A stretch of DNA of 41,375 nucleotides. Source: an uncultured Clostridia bacterium (GTDB lineage: Bacteria > Bacillota > Clostridia > TANB77 > CAG-508). The stretch is taken from the NCBI GenBank assembly GCA_904378095.1, contig CAJFHE010000008.1, positions 1 to 41,375 of the forward strand, in the 5' to 3' direction. A program made the position numbers and the translations under genes. Numbering within the stretch: the stretch's first letter is position 1; every line of letters starts with the position of its first letter. This document shows, in pieces, positions 8,484-17,532 of the stretch. The notes under the pieces are model-generated. The model saw only the letters and a list, made by a program, of their open reading frames with translations, was not told the origin of the DNA and made no database searches.

Positions 8484-10568
8484 ATGTCAAATCAAATATT
8501 AATGTATGTATTAATTGGTGTAGGTGCGCTCTTTGCAATAATAGTGGTTGCTTACTTAATGCTTAGAAAAAAGATGCAATCATCAGGCGTAAGAGAAATA
8601 GAGCAGCTAAGGGCAGGAACAAAAGAAAAGAAATTTACAGCAGAAATAATATACCAAAAGTTATATGTTAAATATTTAAAAATACCATTTTTAAAAAGAT
8701 ATTTGTTAAAAGTAAGACGAAGATTAGAAATAATAAACATAGATGATGAATATTTGACAAGAAAGCAAGCGTCTAAAATTTTAACCAATGCTATATTAAT
8801 TATAATACCATTAACATTAGCAATTGTAGCAATTACACATAACAATGTATTGCTTATGTCATTTCTATTGATATTTGAAATCTTTTTAACTGATACTATT
8901 ATAGGTGGTATGGTTGATAAAATAGATAATAAATTATTGAGAGAACAGATAAACTTTTTCTCAGAAATAAGACATGCATATCACGAATATAACATGGTTG
9001 AAGAAGCGATATATCAAGTTGCACAAGATGATGAGCAAGTAGAAATGTCAAGGCAGGCAGAAAAAATATATGAAGTACTAATATCAAATGACCCAGAATC
9101 TGAGCTAGAAAAATACTATGATATCGCGCCAAATGCATATTTAAAAGAATTTGCAGGAATTTCTTATCTTACTAAAGAATTTGGTGACAGAAAAGTTGAT
9201 GGCGCATCACTATACTTAAAAAACTTAAATAACATAACACAGGAAATGCAGCTAGAGATATTAAAAAGAGATAAACTAGACTATGTTTTCCAAAGTTTAT
9301 CATTAATATCTATAGTACCTATATTATTTATGGAGCCTATAAAAAACTGGGCAGTTTCAATGTTCAGCTTTACAGCATCGTTCTACCAAGGAAAAGGTGG
9401 AATGATAATGCAAATATTAATATTAGTTTTAACTTTTGTTTGTTATTTATTAACAAGAAAGTTAAAAGACAATGGTTCTGTAAACATGACTATTAAAGAA
9501 GACAATCCATGGCAAGCAAAATTATACAAAATTTCATTTGTAAAGAAATTTGTAAATTTATTTATTCCAAAAGAAGGAACTAAAGAATATAGAAAATTAC
9601 AGCAGGACATGAAAAATGCCGCGACAAAGGATAAAATGGAATGGATATACATAAATAGAATTTTGCTGTGTGTAGTTACATTTATTATATCAATGGTTGT
9701 AATAATGTATTTGCACCATATAGTAGTGCAAAATGTATATACAGACCCGACTACAACATATGACCTGATTGGGGCAATGACGGATACGCAAACACAAACT
9801 GCTATGGAACTTACAGAGTCTGATAATCAATATATTTTACATTTTAAAGATGACCCAGAAGTAACAGTAGAAGATATAGAAAAGGAAATGGAAAGAGGAA
9901 GAATAAACGAAGATTACTTAGAGAGTAGTGCAGATGAAATTCAAGTTGCAGCAGAAAGAGTTTTAGGAAAAATACAAACAGTAAATAGCGAAGACATGAA
10001 ATGGTTTGAAGTACTACTTGCAATGGTATTTGCTGTAGTTGCATATAATGCACCAATTTGGATGTTAAAATTCCAAGCAAGAATGAGACAACTAGAAATG
10101 GAAGACGAAGTAATGCAATTCCAGACAATCATACTAATGCTTATGAGAATTGAGAGGGTTAATGTTGAAATAATCCTAGAATGGCTAGAAAGATATGCAA
10201 ACATATTTAAAGAGCCAATAAGCAAATGTGTTAATAACTACGAGAGTGGACCATGGGAAGCATTAGAGCAACTAAAAGAAGATGTCTCATATCCACAATT
10301 TATACAAATAGTAGAAAGCTTACAAGCAGCAGTTGAAAAAATACCAATTGCAGACGCATTTGATGAGCTAGATACAGAAAGAGACTATTACCAAGCACGT
10401 AGAAAGGAATCAAATGAAAGATTAATCTCTAGAAAAGGAATGATAGGTAGAGGTATTGGTTTTGCACCTATGGTAGTAATATTCGTAGGATACTTAATTA
10501 TTCCATTGGTATTTATAGGATTAACAAGTATGAGTACATCAATGAATGGAATGGCAGCAGAGTATTAA
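8484..10568 (+). CDS. Fused TadB/TadC inner-membrane platform protein
   Basis: The 694-aa product joins two type II secretion F-like domains that Tad systems usually encode as two proteins. A helix at residues 4-26 is followed by a pair of helices near residues 100-145 and others near 270-310. The second half has helices near 390-412, 510-530 and 660-685. ISRKGMIGRGIGFAPMVVIF near the end resembles the last T2SSF membrane segment. The platform protein couples the CpaF motor to pilin extrusion. AAGGAGG lies 14 bases before the ATG, a little far. An acidic linker (VTVEDIEKEMERGRINEDY) separates the halves. Pilin-like genes follow after 20 bases. Confidence 0.72.
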   Translation: MSNQILMYVLIGVGALFAIIVVAYLMLRKKMQSSGVREIEQLRAGTKEKKFTAEIIYQKLYVKYLKIPFLKRYLLKVRRRLEIINIDDEYLTRKQASKILTNAILIIIPLTLAIVAITHNNVLLMSFLLIFEIFLTDTIIGGMVDKIDNKLLREQINFFSEIRHAYHEYNMVEEAIYQVAQDDEQVEMSRQAEKIYEVLISNDPESELEKYYDIAPNAYLKEFAGISYLTKEFGDRKVDGASLYLKNLNNITQEMQLEILKRDKLDYVFQSLSLISIVPILFMEPIKNWAVSMFSFTASFYQGKGGMIMQILILVLTFVCYLLTRKLKDNGSVNMTIKEDNPWQAKLYKISFVKKFVNLFIPKEGTKEYRKLQQDMKNAATKDKMEWIYINRILLCVVTFIISMVVIMYLHHIVVQNVYTDPTTTYDLIGAMTDTQTQTAMELTESDNQYILHFKDDPEVTVEDIEKEMERGRINEDYLESSADEIQVAAERVLGKIQTVNSEDMKWFEVLLAMVFAVVAYNAPIWMLKFQARMRQLEMEDEVMQFQTIILMLMRIERVNVEIILEWLERYANIFKEPISKCVNNYESGPWEALEQLKEDVSYPQFIQIVESLQAAVEKIPIADAFDELDTERDYYQARRKESNERLISRKGMIGRGIGFAPMVVIFVGYLIIPLVFIGLTSMSTSMNGMAAEY

Positions 10569-10588
10569 AATATAAATAGGAGTAGAAT

Positions 10589-11281
10589 ATGGAAAATGCA
10601 TCAAAAGCATTAATCATGGCTGGCTCTATATTAATGGCAATATTAGTAATTGGTTTGCTGGTGTTTGGATATCAACAGCTATCCAGCTTGCAGCAAACCG
10701 AGACAGATGCAGAAGACAATGATAAGCTAGCTAGATATATGAATCAATTTGAACAATTTGGCAGAACTTTATATGGAAGCGAATTATTGTCTTTGGCAAA
10801 TTTGCAAGAAGATTATAATACATCAGACGCAAGAATAAACACTGGATATGATAAAGTAGAAATAACAGTTACAATAAAAAATTCAATTGCAGATACAATA
10901 TATTTTCAAGCAAATACATATGATTTATCTGAAATTGTGGAAGATGCAGAAAATTTAGAAAAAGAAAGAGCAAAATATGAAGAGCCTAAGAGAACATATA
11001 ATAACAAAAGCGTTAAATATTATGCTGGGAAAAGCAATAGAGAAATAGCAATAGATCTTTTAGGAATAGAGCCACCAAGTAATTATACTAGCTATCAAAT
11101 AGAAAATGAAATATTAGCAAAAAATTCAACTACAAGTAATTTATTGGCAGAGATACATGCCTACACAAGCCTAAACTCAACATATACAGAATTTAGAACA
11201 GGAAAGCAATTTGATTGTGTGGATATAGGCTATAATACACAAAATGGAAGAATAAATAAAATGGTGTTTGTGGAAAAATAA
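10589..11281 (+). CDS. Pilin-like protein, MENASKAL family, copy 1
   Basis: The 230-aa product starts MENASKALIMAGSILMAILV: a very short polar head with a glutamate at position 2, then a single hydrophobic helix to about residue 28, then a soluble domain. This layout suits a pilin or minor pilin. After the helix it has MNQFEQFGRTLYGSELLSLA, a pattern (Asn, aromatic, Gly, then a helix) shared with the next genes. The N-terminus is nearly identical to those at 11299, 12385 and, less closely, 12869, which argues for gene duplication. It has no lysine/arginine-rich class III leader. It lies 20 bases after the platform gene with a GGAG ribosome site. Confidence 0.62.
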   Translation: MENASKALIMAGSILMAILVIGLLVFGYQQLSSLQQTETDAEDNDKLARYMNQFEQFGRTLYGSELLSLANLQEDYNTSDARINTGYDKVEITVTIKNSIADTIYFQANTYDLSEIVEDAENLEKERAKYEEPKRTYNNKSVKYYAGKSNREIAIDLLGIEPPSNYTSYQIENEILAKNSTTSNLLAEIHAYTSLNSTYTEFRTGKQFDCVDIGYNTQNGRINKMVFVEK

Positions 11282-11298
11282 AATTTTAGGAGGAGACT

Positions 11299-11832
11299 AT
11301 GGAAAATGCATCAAAAGCACTAATAATGGCAGCAGAAATCTTAATAGGCGTTTTGATAATTTCTATAGGTGTATATTTATTTAATACACTTGGAAAATAT
11401 AGTGCTGAGACTACTGCAGAAATGGAAGAGACACAACTTGAGCAGTACAATAATCAATTCTTAAAATATTATGGAACATCGGGAGGACAACAAATTACAT
11501 GTACAATACACGATATAATAGGACTTGCAAATTTAGCAAACAAAATAAATACAGCAAATAATTTTGAAGGTGTACAGCCAGTTTCAGATACATCTGAATA
11601 TATAGAAATAGACCTAAAAATAGGTGTAAAAACATATAAAAACCTTGAAGCAATGCCACAAGACGAATTAGTAAATTTAATAAAAGAAAATGATATTGCA
11701 TATTCGCTAGATGAAGATGGAAATACAGTTGCGAATACAAAGCAGTTTATATGTAAGCAAGAGCCAGGAATCGGGACAGTTACTAAAAAAGTAAATTATA
11801 TGTTGTTTGAGGAGTACAAAGGAAATTTGTAG
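11299..11832 (+). CDS. Pilin-like protein, MENASKAL family, copy 2
   Basis: The 177-aa product starts MENASKALIMAAEILIGVLI with the same head and helix as the preceding gene. The head of the soluble domain (LEQYNNQFLKYYGTSGGQQI) matches its paralogues, followed by DIIGLANLANKIN. The rest is acidic and has no recognisable motif apart from one Cys in the middle and one near the end, which could form a disulfide outside the cell. GGAGG lies 6-10 bases before the start, and 17 bases separate it from the previous stop. The first eight codons copy those of the 10589 gene except for one third-base change, consistent with recent duplication or gene conversion. Confidence 0.62.
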   Translation: MENASKALIMAAEILIGVLIISIGVYLFNTLGKYSAETTAEMEETQLEQYNNQFLKYYGTSGGQQITCTIHDIIGLANLANKINTANNFEGVQPVSDTSEYIEIDLKIGVKTYKNLEAMPQDELVNLIKENDIAYSLDEDGNTVANTKQFICKQEPGIGTVTKKVNYMLFEEYKGNL

Positions 11833-11849
11833 AAATTTGGTCAAAACTC

Positions 11850-11878
11850 TTGCATAAAAACGAATAAAATATTATAAT
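11850..11878 (+). promoter_or_regulatory. Internal SigA-type promoter
   Basis: TTGCAT at 11850-11855, 17 bases, then a perfect TATAAT at 11873-11878. Transcription would start around 11885, only about 7 bases before the ATG at 11892. Transcripts from here would be almost leaderless for that gene and would have a normal leader for the gene at 12385. Confidence 0.5.
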
Positions 11879-11891
11879 GAAAGAGTAAACT

Positions 11892-12329
11892 ATGAAAAAT
11901 AAGTTTTTGTTGATAATAATATTATTTATAGTGATTTTAGCTATTGCGGTTTATGGAATATATTTATATAGAAGCAAGACTATAGAATCACAAAAAATAA
12001 ATAATGAATATAAATCATATTATAATGTACAAATAATAGGCAATGAATTACTTAGCATTATAAATAAAACAGCAGATATAGATTCCAAATATGGAGTTCA
12101 AAAAAATGATGATGGTATGTACATAGAAAATGATACAAATTCAATAAAAATATATGTAAAATTTAAATACAAAAATGATTATAGAGCATTAGAAATGGAA
12201 AAAATAATTAATGGCGGAATAGAAAATTTTGCAAAAGCATACAGTACAGCTAATTTTGTATGTACAGAAATAAACTATCATGAAAAAACTAACAATGTAA
12301 AAGCATTAACTTTTACAGAAGTAGATTAA
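11892..12329 (+). CDS. Pilin-like protein with basic head
   Basis: The 145-aa product begins MKNKFLLIIILFIVILAIAV, so unlike its neighbours it has a basic head before the hydrophobic helix. After the helix, YKSYYNVQIIGNELLSIINK resembles the conserved post-helix segment of the MENASKAL proteins, so it is probably a distant member of the same group. There is no strong ribosome site (only AAAGAG at 11880-11885), and a good promoter ends 13 bases before the start. It sits between two MENASKAL genes in the same orientation. Function is inferred from context only. Confidence 0.55.
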   Translation: MKNKFLLIIILFIVILAIAVYGIYLYRSKTIESQKINNEYKSYYNVQIIGNELLSIINKTADIDSKYGVQKNDDGMYIENDTNSIKIYVKFKYKNDYRALEMEKIINGGIENFAKAYSTANFVCTEINYHEKTNNVKALTFTEVD

Positions 12330-12384
12330 TTAGATATTAATATTTTTTGACAATAGATAAAAATTAATTAAGGAGGAATTTTTT

Positions 12385-12849
12385 ATGGAGAATGCTTCAA
12401 AAGCTTTAATTATAGCAGGTGCTATATTACTTTCAATAGCTATTATAGGTATAGGAATGTTCGTGTACCAAAGTGTTAGTGGAACAATACAAGATGCATC
12501 AGATATGTCTGAGCAAGAAATTAATGCGTATAACCAAACATTCACAACATATGAAGGAACTATTAGAGGGTCAGCAGGTAAGAGCTTATGTCAGGCAGTA
12601 AGAAATCACAATTTAAATGCAGCAGATGATTCTGAAAAAGTTGCAATATATTTAGGTACAGCTACAAAAGATCCATTTAAAGCAGGAAGTGATTTAAATG
12701 CAACAACAACAACAGCTATTAATGATGTAAGAAATGACTTGCAGTCAGGAAAAACATATGATGTTACTTTTGGATTTGATGAATCAACAGGTTTAGTCAC
12801 AGCAGTATTCATTAATGAAGCACAAAGTGGCTCAGGCACAGGAGCTTAA
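12385..12849 (+). CDS. Pilin-like protein, MENASKAL family, copy 3
   Basis: The 154-aa product starts MENASKALIIAGAILLSIAI and continues hydrophobic to about residue 28. INAYNQTFTTYEGTIRGSA is its version of the shared post-helix motif, followed by LCQAVRNHN. It ends in a Gly/Ser/Thr-rich tail (SGSGTGA). It is the shortest and simplest MENASKAL member and has the strongest ribosome site of the group (AAGGAGG), so it is a reasonable candidate for the major pilin. That rank is a guess from length and ribosome site. It is separated from the previous stop by 55 AT-rich bases. Confidence 0.62.
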   Translation: MENASKALIIAGAILLSIAIIGIGMFVYQSVSGTIQDASDMSEQEINAYNQTFTTYEGTIRGSAGKSLCQAVRNHNLNAADDSEKVAIYLGTATKDPFKAGSDLNATTTTAINDVRNDLQSGKTYDVTFGFDESTGLVTAVFINEAQSGSGTGA

Positions 12850-12868
12850 TAGAAAAGGAAGTTAATCT

Positions 12869-13588
12869 ATGGAAAATGCAGTAGATGCTTTAAAAATGGC
12901 ATTTGCAATATTTGTATTAATTATGGCGTTATCTCTTGCCATATACATGTTTACGCAGGCAAGAGAGACAGCCGACATAGTATTGCGAAGCTCAGACATA
13001 ACAGAGTTTATGGATTACACAGAATTAGAAGATATAACAGAGGGAACTACTATTATAAATAGCGAGAGAATTGTAGGTTTAGAAACAATCATACCTACTT
13101 TATATAAATATTATAAAGAAAATTATACGGTAATATTCCGTTATAACAATAACGATGGTGAAAATTCCTATATACCATTATATGAAACGCAAACAAATAT
13201 TAAATTGTGGAGTGGATATGGCACAGAAGATGCCTATATAAATAGGTATTATGATGATGACTATGACACTAGAGTTTGCGCATTTGATGTTGATGAAGAA
13301 ACAAGGAGACATGAGCCTTGGACAGGAGGCACAGATTATTACAAACAAAATTTAGATATGTTCCTATCCGGAGGTATTTATACATACCCTGATGGAAGTG
13401 GAAACTCATATGATTATGGAAAAATTATAGGAAAAGGCGGTTTTGTTGAAAAATTTAAAGAATATCAATTTAGAGAAAGCTTGGGTGAGTATACATACAA
13501 CAGTGTAAGTTCAGATGATGTAGCTGGCGCAACAGATGTAAAAGGAAAAACCAAAAGAGTAATTATTTATACATTAATAAATGAGTAA
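12869..13588 (+). CDS. Pilin-like protein, MENA head, divergent member
   Basis: The 239-aa product starts MENAVDALKMAFAIFVLIMA, with the same short acidic head but a different helix and a larger soluble domain. The soluble part is rich in Tyr, Asp and Asn (YYDDDYDTRVCAFDVDEE). It lacks the NQF...YG motif of the other copies. A GGAAG site lies about 8 bases before the ATG, and the gene follows copy 3 by 19 bases. In pilus operons the larger members are often minor pilins or tip-proximal subunits; I infer such a role without direct evidence. Confidence 0.58.
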   Translation: MENAVDALKMAFAIFVLIMALSLAIYMFTQARETADIVLRSSDITEFMDYTELEDITEGTTIINSERIVGLETIIPTLYKYYKENYTVIFRYNNNDGENSYIPLYETQTNIKLWSGYGTEDAYINRYYDDDYDTRVCAFDVDEETRRHEPWTGGTDYYKQNLDMFLSGGIYTYPDGSGNSYDYGKIIGKGGFVEKFKEYQFRESLGEYTYNSVSSDDVAGATDVKGKTKRVIIYTLINE

Positions 13589-13632
13589 ACTTACGGTTAT
13601 AGAGCTAGATTTTAGCTCGAATGGAGGTAAAA

Positions 13633-14163
13633 ATGGGAGATAGTTTAATAACAGTTGTAGCAATATTTTTAGCAGCAATTTTAATGTTCATATTTCCACT
13701 AATGTCATTAGCAGAAAGAACAGATGATATATCGAATTTGGCAGTGCAAACAGCAACTACTGAATTTGTAGACAAGGTAAGAACTACTGGTAAAATGACA
13801 ATAGAAGATTATGATGCATATTTAAGTGATTTAACTTCAACTGGTAATTCCTTTGATGTTGAAATTTTAATACAACAACTTGATGAAAACCCAGGAGTAA
13901 AAACAACACAAGCTGAAGCTACTAAAATAGGAGAAAATTTATATTATAATATTTATACTACTCAAGTACTAGAGCAATTAGATAAAACAGGAAGAATAAC
14001 CTTAAAAGAAGGTGACTTAGTTACAGTTACTGCAAAAAATACAAATCAAACAATTTCACAAATGCTAAGAAACTTTTTCTATATGATTTCTGGTAATGAC
14101 TCATATCAAGTTGCGGGACAACATACAGGAGTTGTTTCTGTAAATGGTAGTACAAGTAGATAG
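13633..14163 (+). CDS. Secreted or membrane-anchored pilus-operon protein
   Basis: From the ATG at 13633 the product has 176 aa. A hydrophobic helix (residues 5-26, ITVVAIFLAAILMFIFPLMS) is followed by an acidic soluble domain that contains TEFVDKVRTTGKMTIEDYDA. The sequence around the helix end and the EFVDKVRTTGK stretch suggest an extracellular minor pilin-like or TadE-like subunit, but I do not recognise a named family. GGAGG at 13623-13627 lies 5 bases before this ATG; the in-frame ATG at 13621 overlaps that site and is rejected. About 110 bases without a gene follow. Confidence 0.55.
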   Translation: MGDSLITVVAIFLAAILMFIFPLMSLAERTDDISNLAVQTATTEFVDKVRTTGKMTIEDYDAYLSDLTSTGNSFDVEILIQQLDENPGVKTTQAEATKIGENLYYNIYTTQVLEQLDKTGRITLKEGDLVTVTAKNTNQTISQMLRNFFYMISGNDSYQVAGQHTGVVSVNGSTSR

Positions 14164-14272
14164 AAAATAAATTGTTGGGCAGATATATAATCTGTCTCTA
14201 CAATACAAGAATAAATGTAGGGGTGGAGTAAAATATTCACTTCTATTTTTTATTAGTAGAAAGGTTAGAATT

Positions 14273-16156
14273 ATGAAAATACAGTATTTAGCAGTTTTAT
14301 TTGTTTTAATAATTGTTCCTATATCAATAGTAATGGCATCATATATTCAAAATCAAATAGATGCAATAATGTTACAAACACAATATGATAAATATTTGAT
14401 AAGCGCAACATATGATGCAGTTAAAGCATTTCAACTAAATACAACAAATAATAAATATTCAAGTATAAGTGACTCAAAAATAAGAGACATAGAGGCCGCG
14501 GTTAATACTTTTTATAATACTTTAAATACATCTATGCTAGATTATTTATCATCTGCACAAGATTTTAGAGCATATACACCAGCAATATTATTTACATTAT
14601 ATGATGGATATTATATTTATTCTGCATATGATAATGTATATGCATCTAAAGGAGAGACAGACGAAGAAGGAAAAGTCGATATTAAAATAGATGGTAAAGA
14701 TTATCAAAATGGACTAAAACCATATGTGTATTATTCTGCAAAATATAAATTGCCAATACCGGGAAATCAAAATAATGTTATAGTTGTAAACTACACTTTA
14801 GATAATGAAATAACTGTGTATGGTGATGTTGGAGACGGAAATGGTTATGTTACAAGGTCAGGATATTTTATAAATCCAAAATATGTTCAAAACATTAATG
14901 AAGATGCTAAAACATTAACATATAATGGTGTTACAATAGAGCCAGAGGTGCTAACAGAGCATCTAATTACTATAGAAGATCAAGAAAGAGGAATTACATG
15001 GGAAGATGACTATAGATACATTTTTTATCAGAACGAAAAAATATATCAAGATAAAAATCCAGATGGTAGCTTAAGATATAATGATGATGGAACGCCAATG
15101 ATTTTCTGGTATGATAATTATATAAAAACATATGTAAATGATGTAAACATAAGAAATGCTGCACGTGAATGTGGAATGAAAAGTACAAGTGCTTATGATT
15201 ATTATATGGAGGCGTTAGATTTTAGTGAATGGGTAATAAAATATCTTGGAGATATAAAACAGTCAAATATGCTAAAAGTAGAAGATGGTGTTACACCAAT
15301 TGGCAATGACCAAGAGTATTTAGCAGAAAATACAGGAGACCAAAATATATTTGAAGCAAGTGATACGAATGACCCTATGGTTTCTGGCTCAGCATTTAAT
15401 AACCACAGATTAGGAGTTATAAGAAAATCAATAGAAACAAATTTAAATGCAACAATTTCTAATTATCATACAACAACACTTTTTGACTATGCAATGCCTG
15501 TATTATCTGATGATGATTGGTATAAAATATTAAATAATGTATCAGTAGTAACATTTTTACAAGGAATGTCAATCGGGTTTAGGTATTATAATAATTATGC
15601 AGTAATAACAAACAATATCAATAAAGAAGTTGTTAAGCCAGAAAATGTATATATTGTAGTAGAAGATGATTCTGGAAATAGAGAATATCATCAGCCTGGT
15701 TGTAAAGAATTGATAGAAAAATTAGCAAATGGAGATGTACACCTATTAGAAGAAAACACGGCAAGCTCTTCAGAATATGTTGCCAGTGCTTATCCAACAG
15801 CAAGTTTCCAGATGCAAAGTGTAAAAATTTCTGAAAACCAGGAAGAAGACCAAAACTTTTATTTCCAATCCAGGGGAAAGGGATACGTTAAAGAAGAGAT
15901 AACTGGCAAAAAGACATTAACTGGTTGTTACAGTTGCATAGTTAATTCAACAGTAGAGTATGATATATATGACATCATGGAAGGAGTTGACCTTATAGAT
16001 TATGACAACAAAACAGAAAATGGTGGAACTGGAGAAATTTCTTTTAGAAGTACAAACTCAGCATATCAAGCAATTAGAAAAGCTTATTTAACTGCACTAG
16101 CACGCGAAAGACAAGATTTATATAAGACTAACTTTGACTTGGATGCATTAAGATAG
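14273..16156 (+). CDS. Large membrane-anchored surface protein of the pilus operon
   Basis: The 627-aa product has an N-terminal helix (about residues 5-24) that ends near SYIQNQIDAIMLQTQYDKYL, then a long extracellular-type domain rich in Tyr, Asp and Asn. TPAILFTLYDGYYIYSAYDN follows in the first quarter. Two cysteines lie near CKELIEKL and two in GCYSCIVNST near the C-terminus. There is no LPXTG motif. Its place at the end of the pilin-like cluster and its size suggest a tip or adhesive subunit; that is inference. No named domain is recognised. The operon appears to end here: about 170 bases follow before spoIVB. Confidence 0.55.
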   Translation: MKIQYLAVLFVLIIVPISIVMASYIQNQIDAIMLQTQYDKYLISATYDAVKAFQLNTTNNKYSSISDSKIRDIEAAVNTFYNTLNTSMLDYLSSAQDFRAYTPAILFTLYDGYYIYSAYDNVYASKGETDEEGKVDIKIDGKDYQNGLKPYVYYSAKYKLPIPGNQNNVIVVNYTLDNEITVYGDVGDGNGYVTRSGYFINPKYVQNINEDAKTLTYNGVTIEPEVLTEHLITIEDQERGITWEDDYRYIFYQNEKIYQDKNPDGSLRYNDDGTPMIFWYDNYIKTYVNDVNIRNAARECGMKSTSAYDYYMEALDFSEWVIKYLGDIKQSNMLKVEDGVTPIGNDQEYLAENTGDQNIFEASDTNDPMVSGSAFNNHRLGVIRKSIETNLNATISNYHTTTLFDYAMPVLSDDDWYKILNNVSVVTFLQGMSIGFRYYNNYAVITNNINKEVVKPENVYIVVEDDSGNREYHQPGCKELIEKLANGDVHLLEENTASSSEYVASAYPTASFQMQSVKISENQEEDQNFYFQSRGKGYVKEEITGKKTLTGCYSCIVNSTVEYDIYDIMEGVDLIDYDNKTENGGTGEISFRSTNSAYQAIRKAYLTALARERQDLYKTNFDLDALR

Positions 16157-16215
16157 ACTAAAATCACAAAGGTAATAAAACTTAGAAAAATTATGAAGTA
16201 TATAAAATTGATGAA

Positions 16216-16323
16216 ATGATTAAAATAAAAAAAATTGGTTATCCTATTTGTAAGGTTAAAAATCTTACTAAATGTTACAAGCAAAATCAAACCTGTTACT
16301 ATATACCACAGAAAGAAGGATAA
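16216..16323 (+). CDS. Possible 35-residue cysteine-containing peptide
   Basis: An ATG at 16216 opens a 35-codon frame (MIKIKKIGYPICKVKNLTKC...) with three cysteines, ending 4 bases before spoIVB. It has no clear ribosome site, and the frame is open for 11 codons upstream without another good start. The composition looks coding but the evidence is weak. The rest of 16157-16326 holds nothing I can name. Confidence 0.22.
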   Translation: MIKIKKIGYPICKVKNLTKCYKQNQTCYYIPQKEG

Positions 16324-16326
16324 TCA

Positions 16327-17532
16327 ATGAAATTAATAAAAAAAGTTATATTTGTTTTTAGTTTAACTATAATATATGTATATGTGTGTAACATAAGTAT
16401 GCTTCCAAATAATATTATTTTAATGCAAGGAGAAACTTTAAATCTAAATACAATTTTTGGACTAAATATATCATCAGAAGCAATGCAAGCATCAAGCAAT
16501 TTAAACCATAGTATTGTGCAAGAAACAGGAGCAATGAGCGTAAGTTTAAATTTGTTTAATTTTTTACCAGTAAAAGATATGACTGTAAACGTAATTCCAG
16601 AAACCACAGTAATACCACTGGGAAAAGCCATAGGCATGAAACTATATACAGACGGGGTTTTAGTGGTTGGAATGTCCGAAATTCAAGGGCAAAAACCATA
16701 TGAGGGCTCTGGAATAGAAGCAGGAGATACAATAGTAGAAATTGACAATGTAAAAATAAACAGCACAAACGAATTAATCCAATGTGTAAACAGTTCTAAT
16801 GGCAAAAGCGTAGAAATAAAATATATTAGTGATGAGCAAGAAAAGACTGCCAATATAGAGCCTGCCAAGGATTCTGACAATGAATATAAACTAGGATTAT
16901 GGGTTAGAGATGCAGCAGCAGGAGTTGGTACACTAACATTTTATGAGCCTTCTACTGGAGACTTTGCAGCTTTAGGCCATGGAATAAATGATGTTGACAC
17001 ATATGAGCTAATTCAAATTGCAAATGGGGAGTTAGTAACTACAAACATATTAGATATAATAAAAGGTGAAGATGGCTCTCCAGGAGAAATAAGGGGCTCA
17101 ATAGATAATTGCATAACATTAGGAAAAATAAATAAAAACACTGCACTAGGTGTATATGGCAACATTACTAATAGTGCTAGACTCAACTTAAATAACTCAA
17201 AAGAAATGGAAGTCGCAAATAGAAGTGAAATAACAACAGGAAAAGCAGAGATTATGTGCGAATTAGAAAACGGACAAATCGAAAATTATGAAATAGAAAT
17301 ACAAAAAATATTTCCAGAAAATAATAGTGATAACAAAAGTATGTTAATAAAAGTAACAGATGATGAGCTTATAGAAAAAACGGGAGGAATAATACAAGGA
17401 ATGAGTGGAGCACCAATAATTCAAAATGGAAAATTCATTGGTGCAATAACACATGTGTTAGTAAATGACTCTACAACTGGATATGCAGTATTTGCTGACT
17501 TAATGATAAAACAAATGCGTGAGGTAAGTTAA
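16327..17532 (+). CDS. spoIVB: SpoIVB sporulation serine peptidase
   Basis: SpoIVB is secreted by the forespore into the intermembrane space and cleaves SpoIVFA, which triggers sigma-K processing in the mother cell. The 401-aa product has a signal anchor (residues 5-22), a PDZ domain around GVLVVGMSEIQGQKPYEGSG and a C-terminal S55 peptidase domain. LGHGINDVDT carries the catalytic histidine and GIIQGMSGAPIIQNGKFIGA the catalytic serine. The usual motif is GMSGSPI, so Ala replaces the second Ser. GYAVFADLM is the typical end. AAGGA lies 7 bases before the ATG. In most spore formers spo0A follows; here the stop overlaps the start of a transglutaminase-like gene by one base. Confidence 0.95.
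   Translation: MKLIKKVIFVFSLTIIYVYVCNISMLPNNIILMQGETLNLNTIFGLNISSEAMQASSNLNHSIVQETGAMSVSLNLFNFLPVKDMTVNVIPETTVIPLGKAIGMKLYTDGVLVVGMSEIQGQKPYEGSGIEAGDTIVEIDNVKINSTNELIQCVNSSNGKSVEIKYISDEQEKTANIEPAKDSDNEYKLGLWVRDAAAGVGTLTFYEPSTGDFAALGHGINDVDTYELIQIANGELVTTNILDIIKGEDGSPGEIRGSIDNCITLGKINKNTALGVYGNITNSARLNLNNSKEMEVANRSEITTGKAEIMCELENGQIENYEIEIQKIFPENNSDNKSMLIKVTDDELIEKTGGIIQGMSGAPIIQNGKFIGAITHVLVNDSTTGYAVFADLMIKQMREVS

Noticed and set aside
14164..14272. Terminator between the two last pilus-operon genes
   Set aside because: CAGAT and ATCTG can pair around 14178-14194, but the stem is only 5 bp and no T-run follows.
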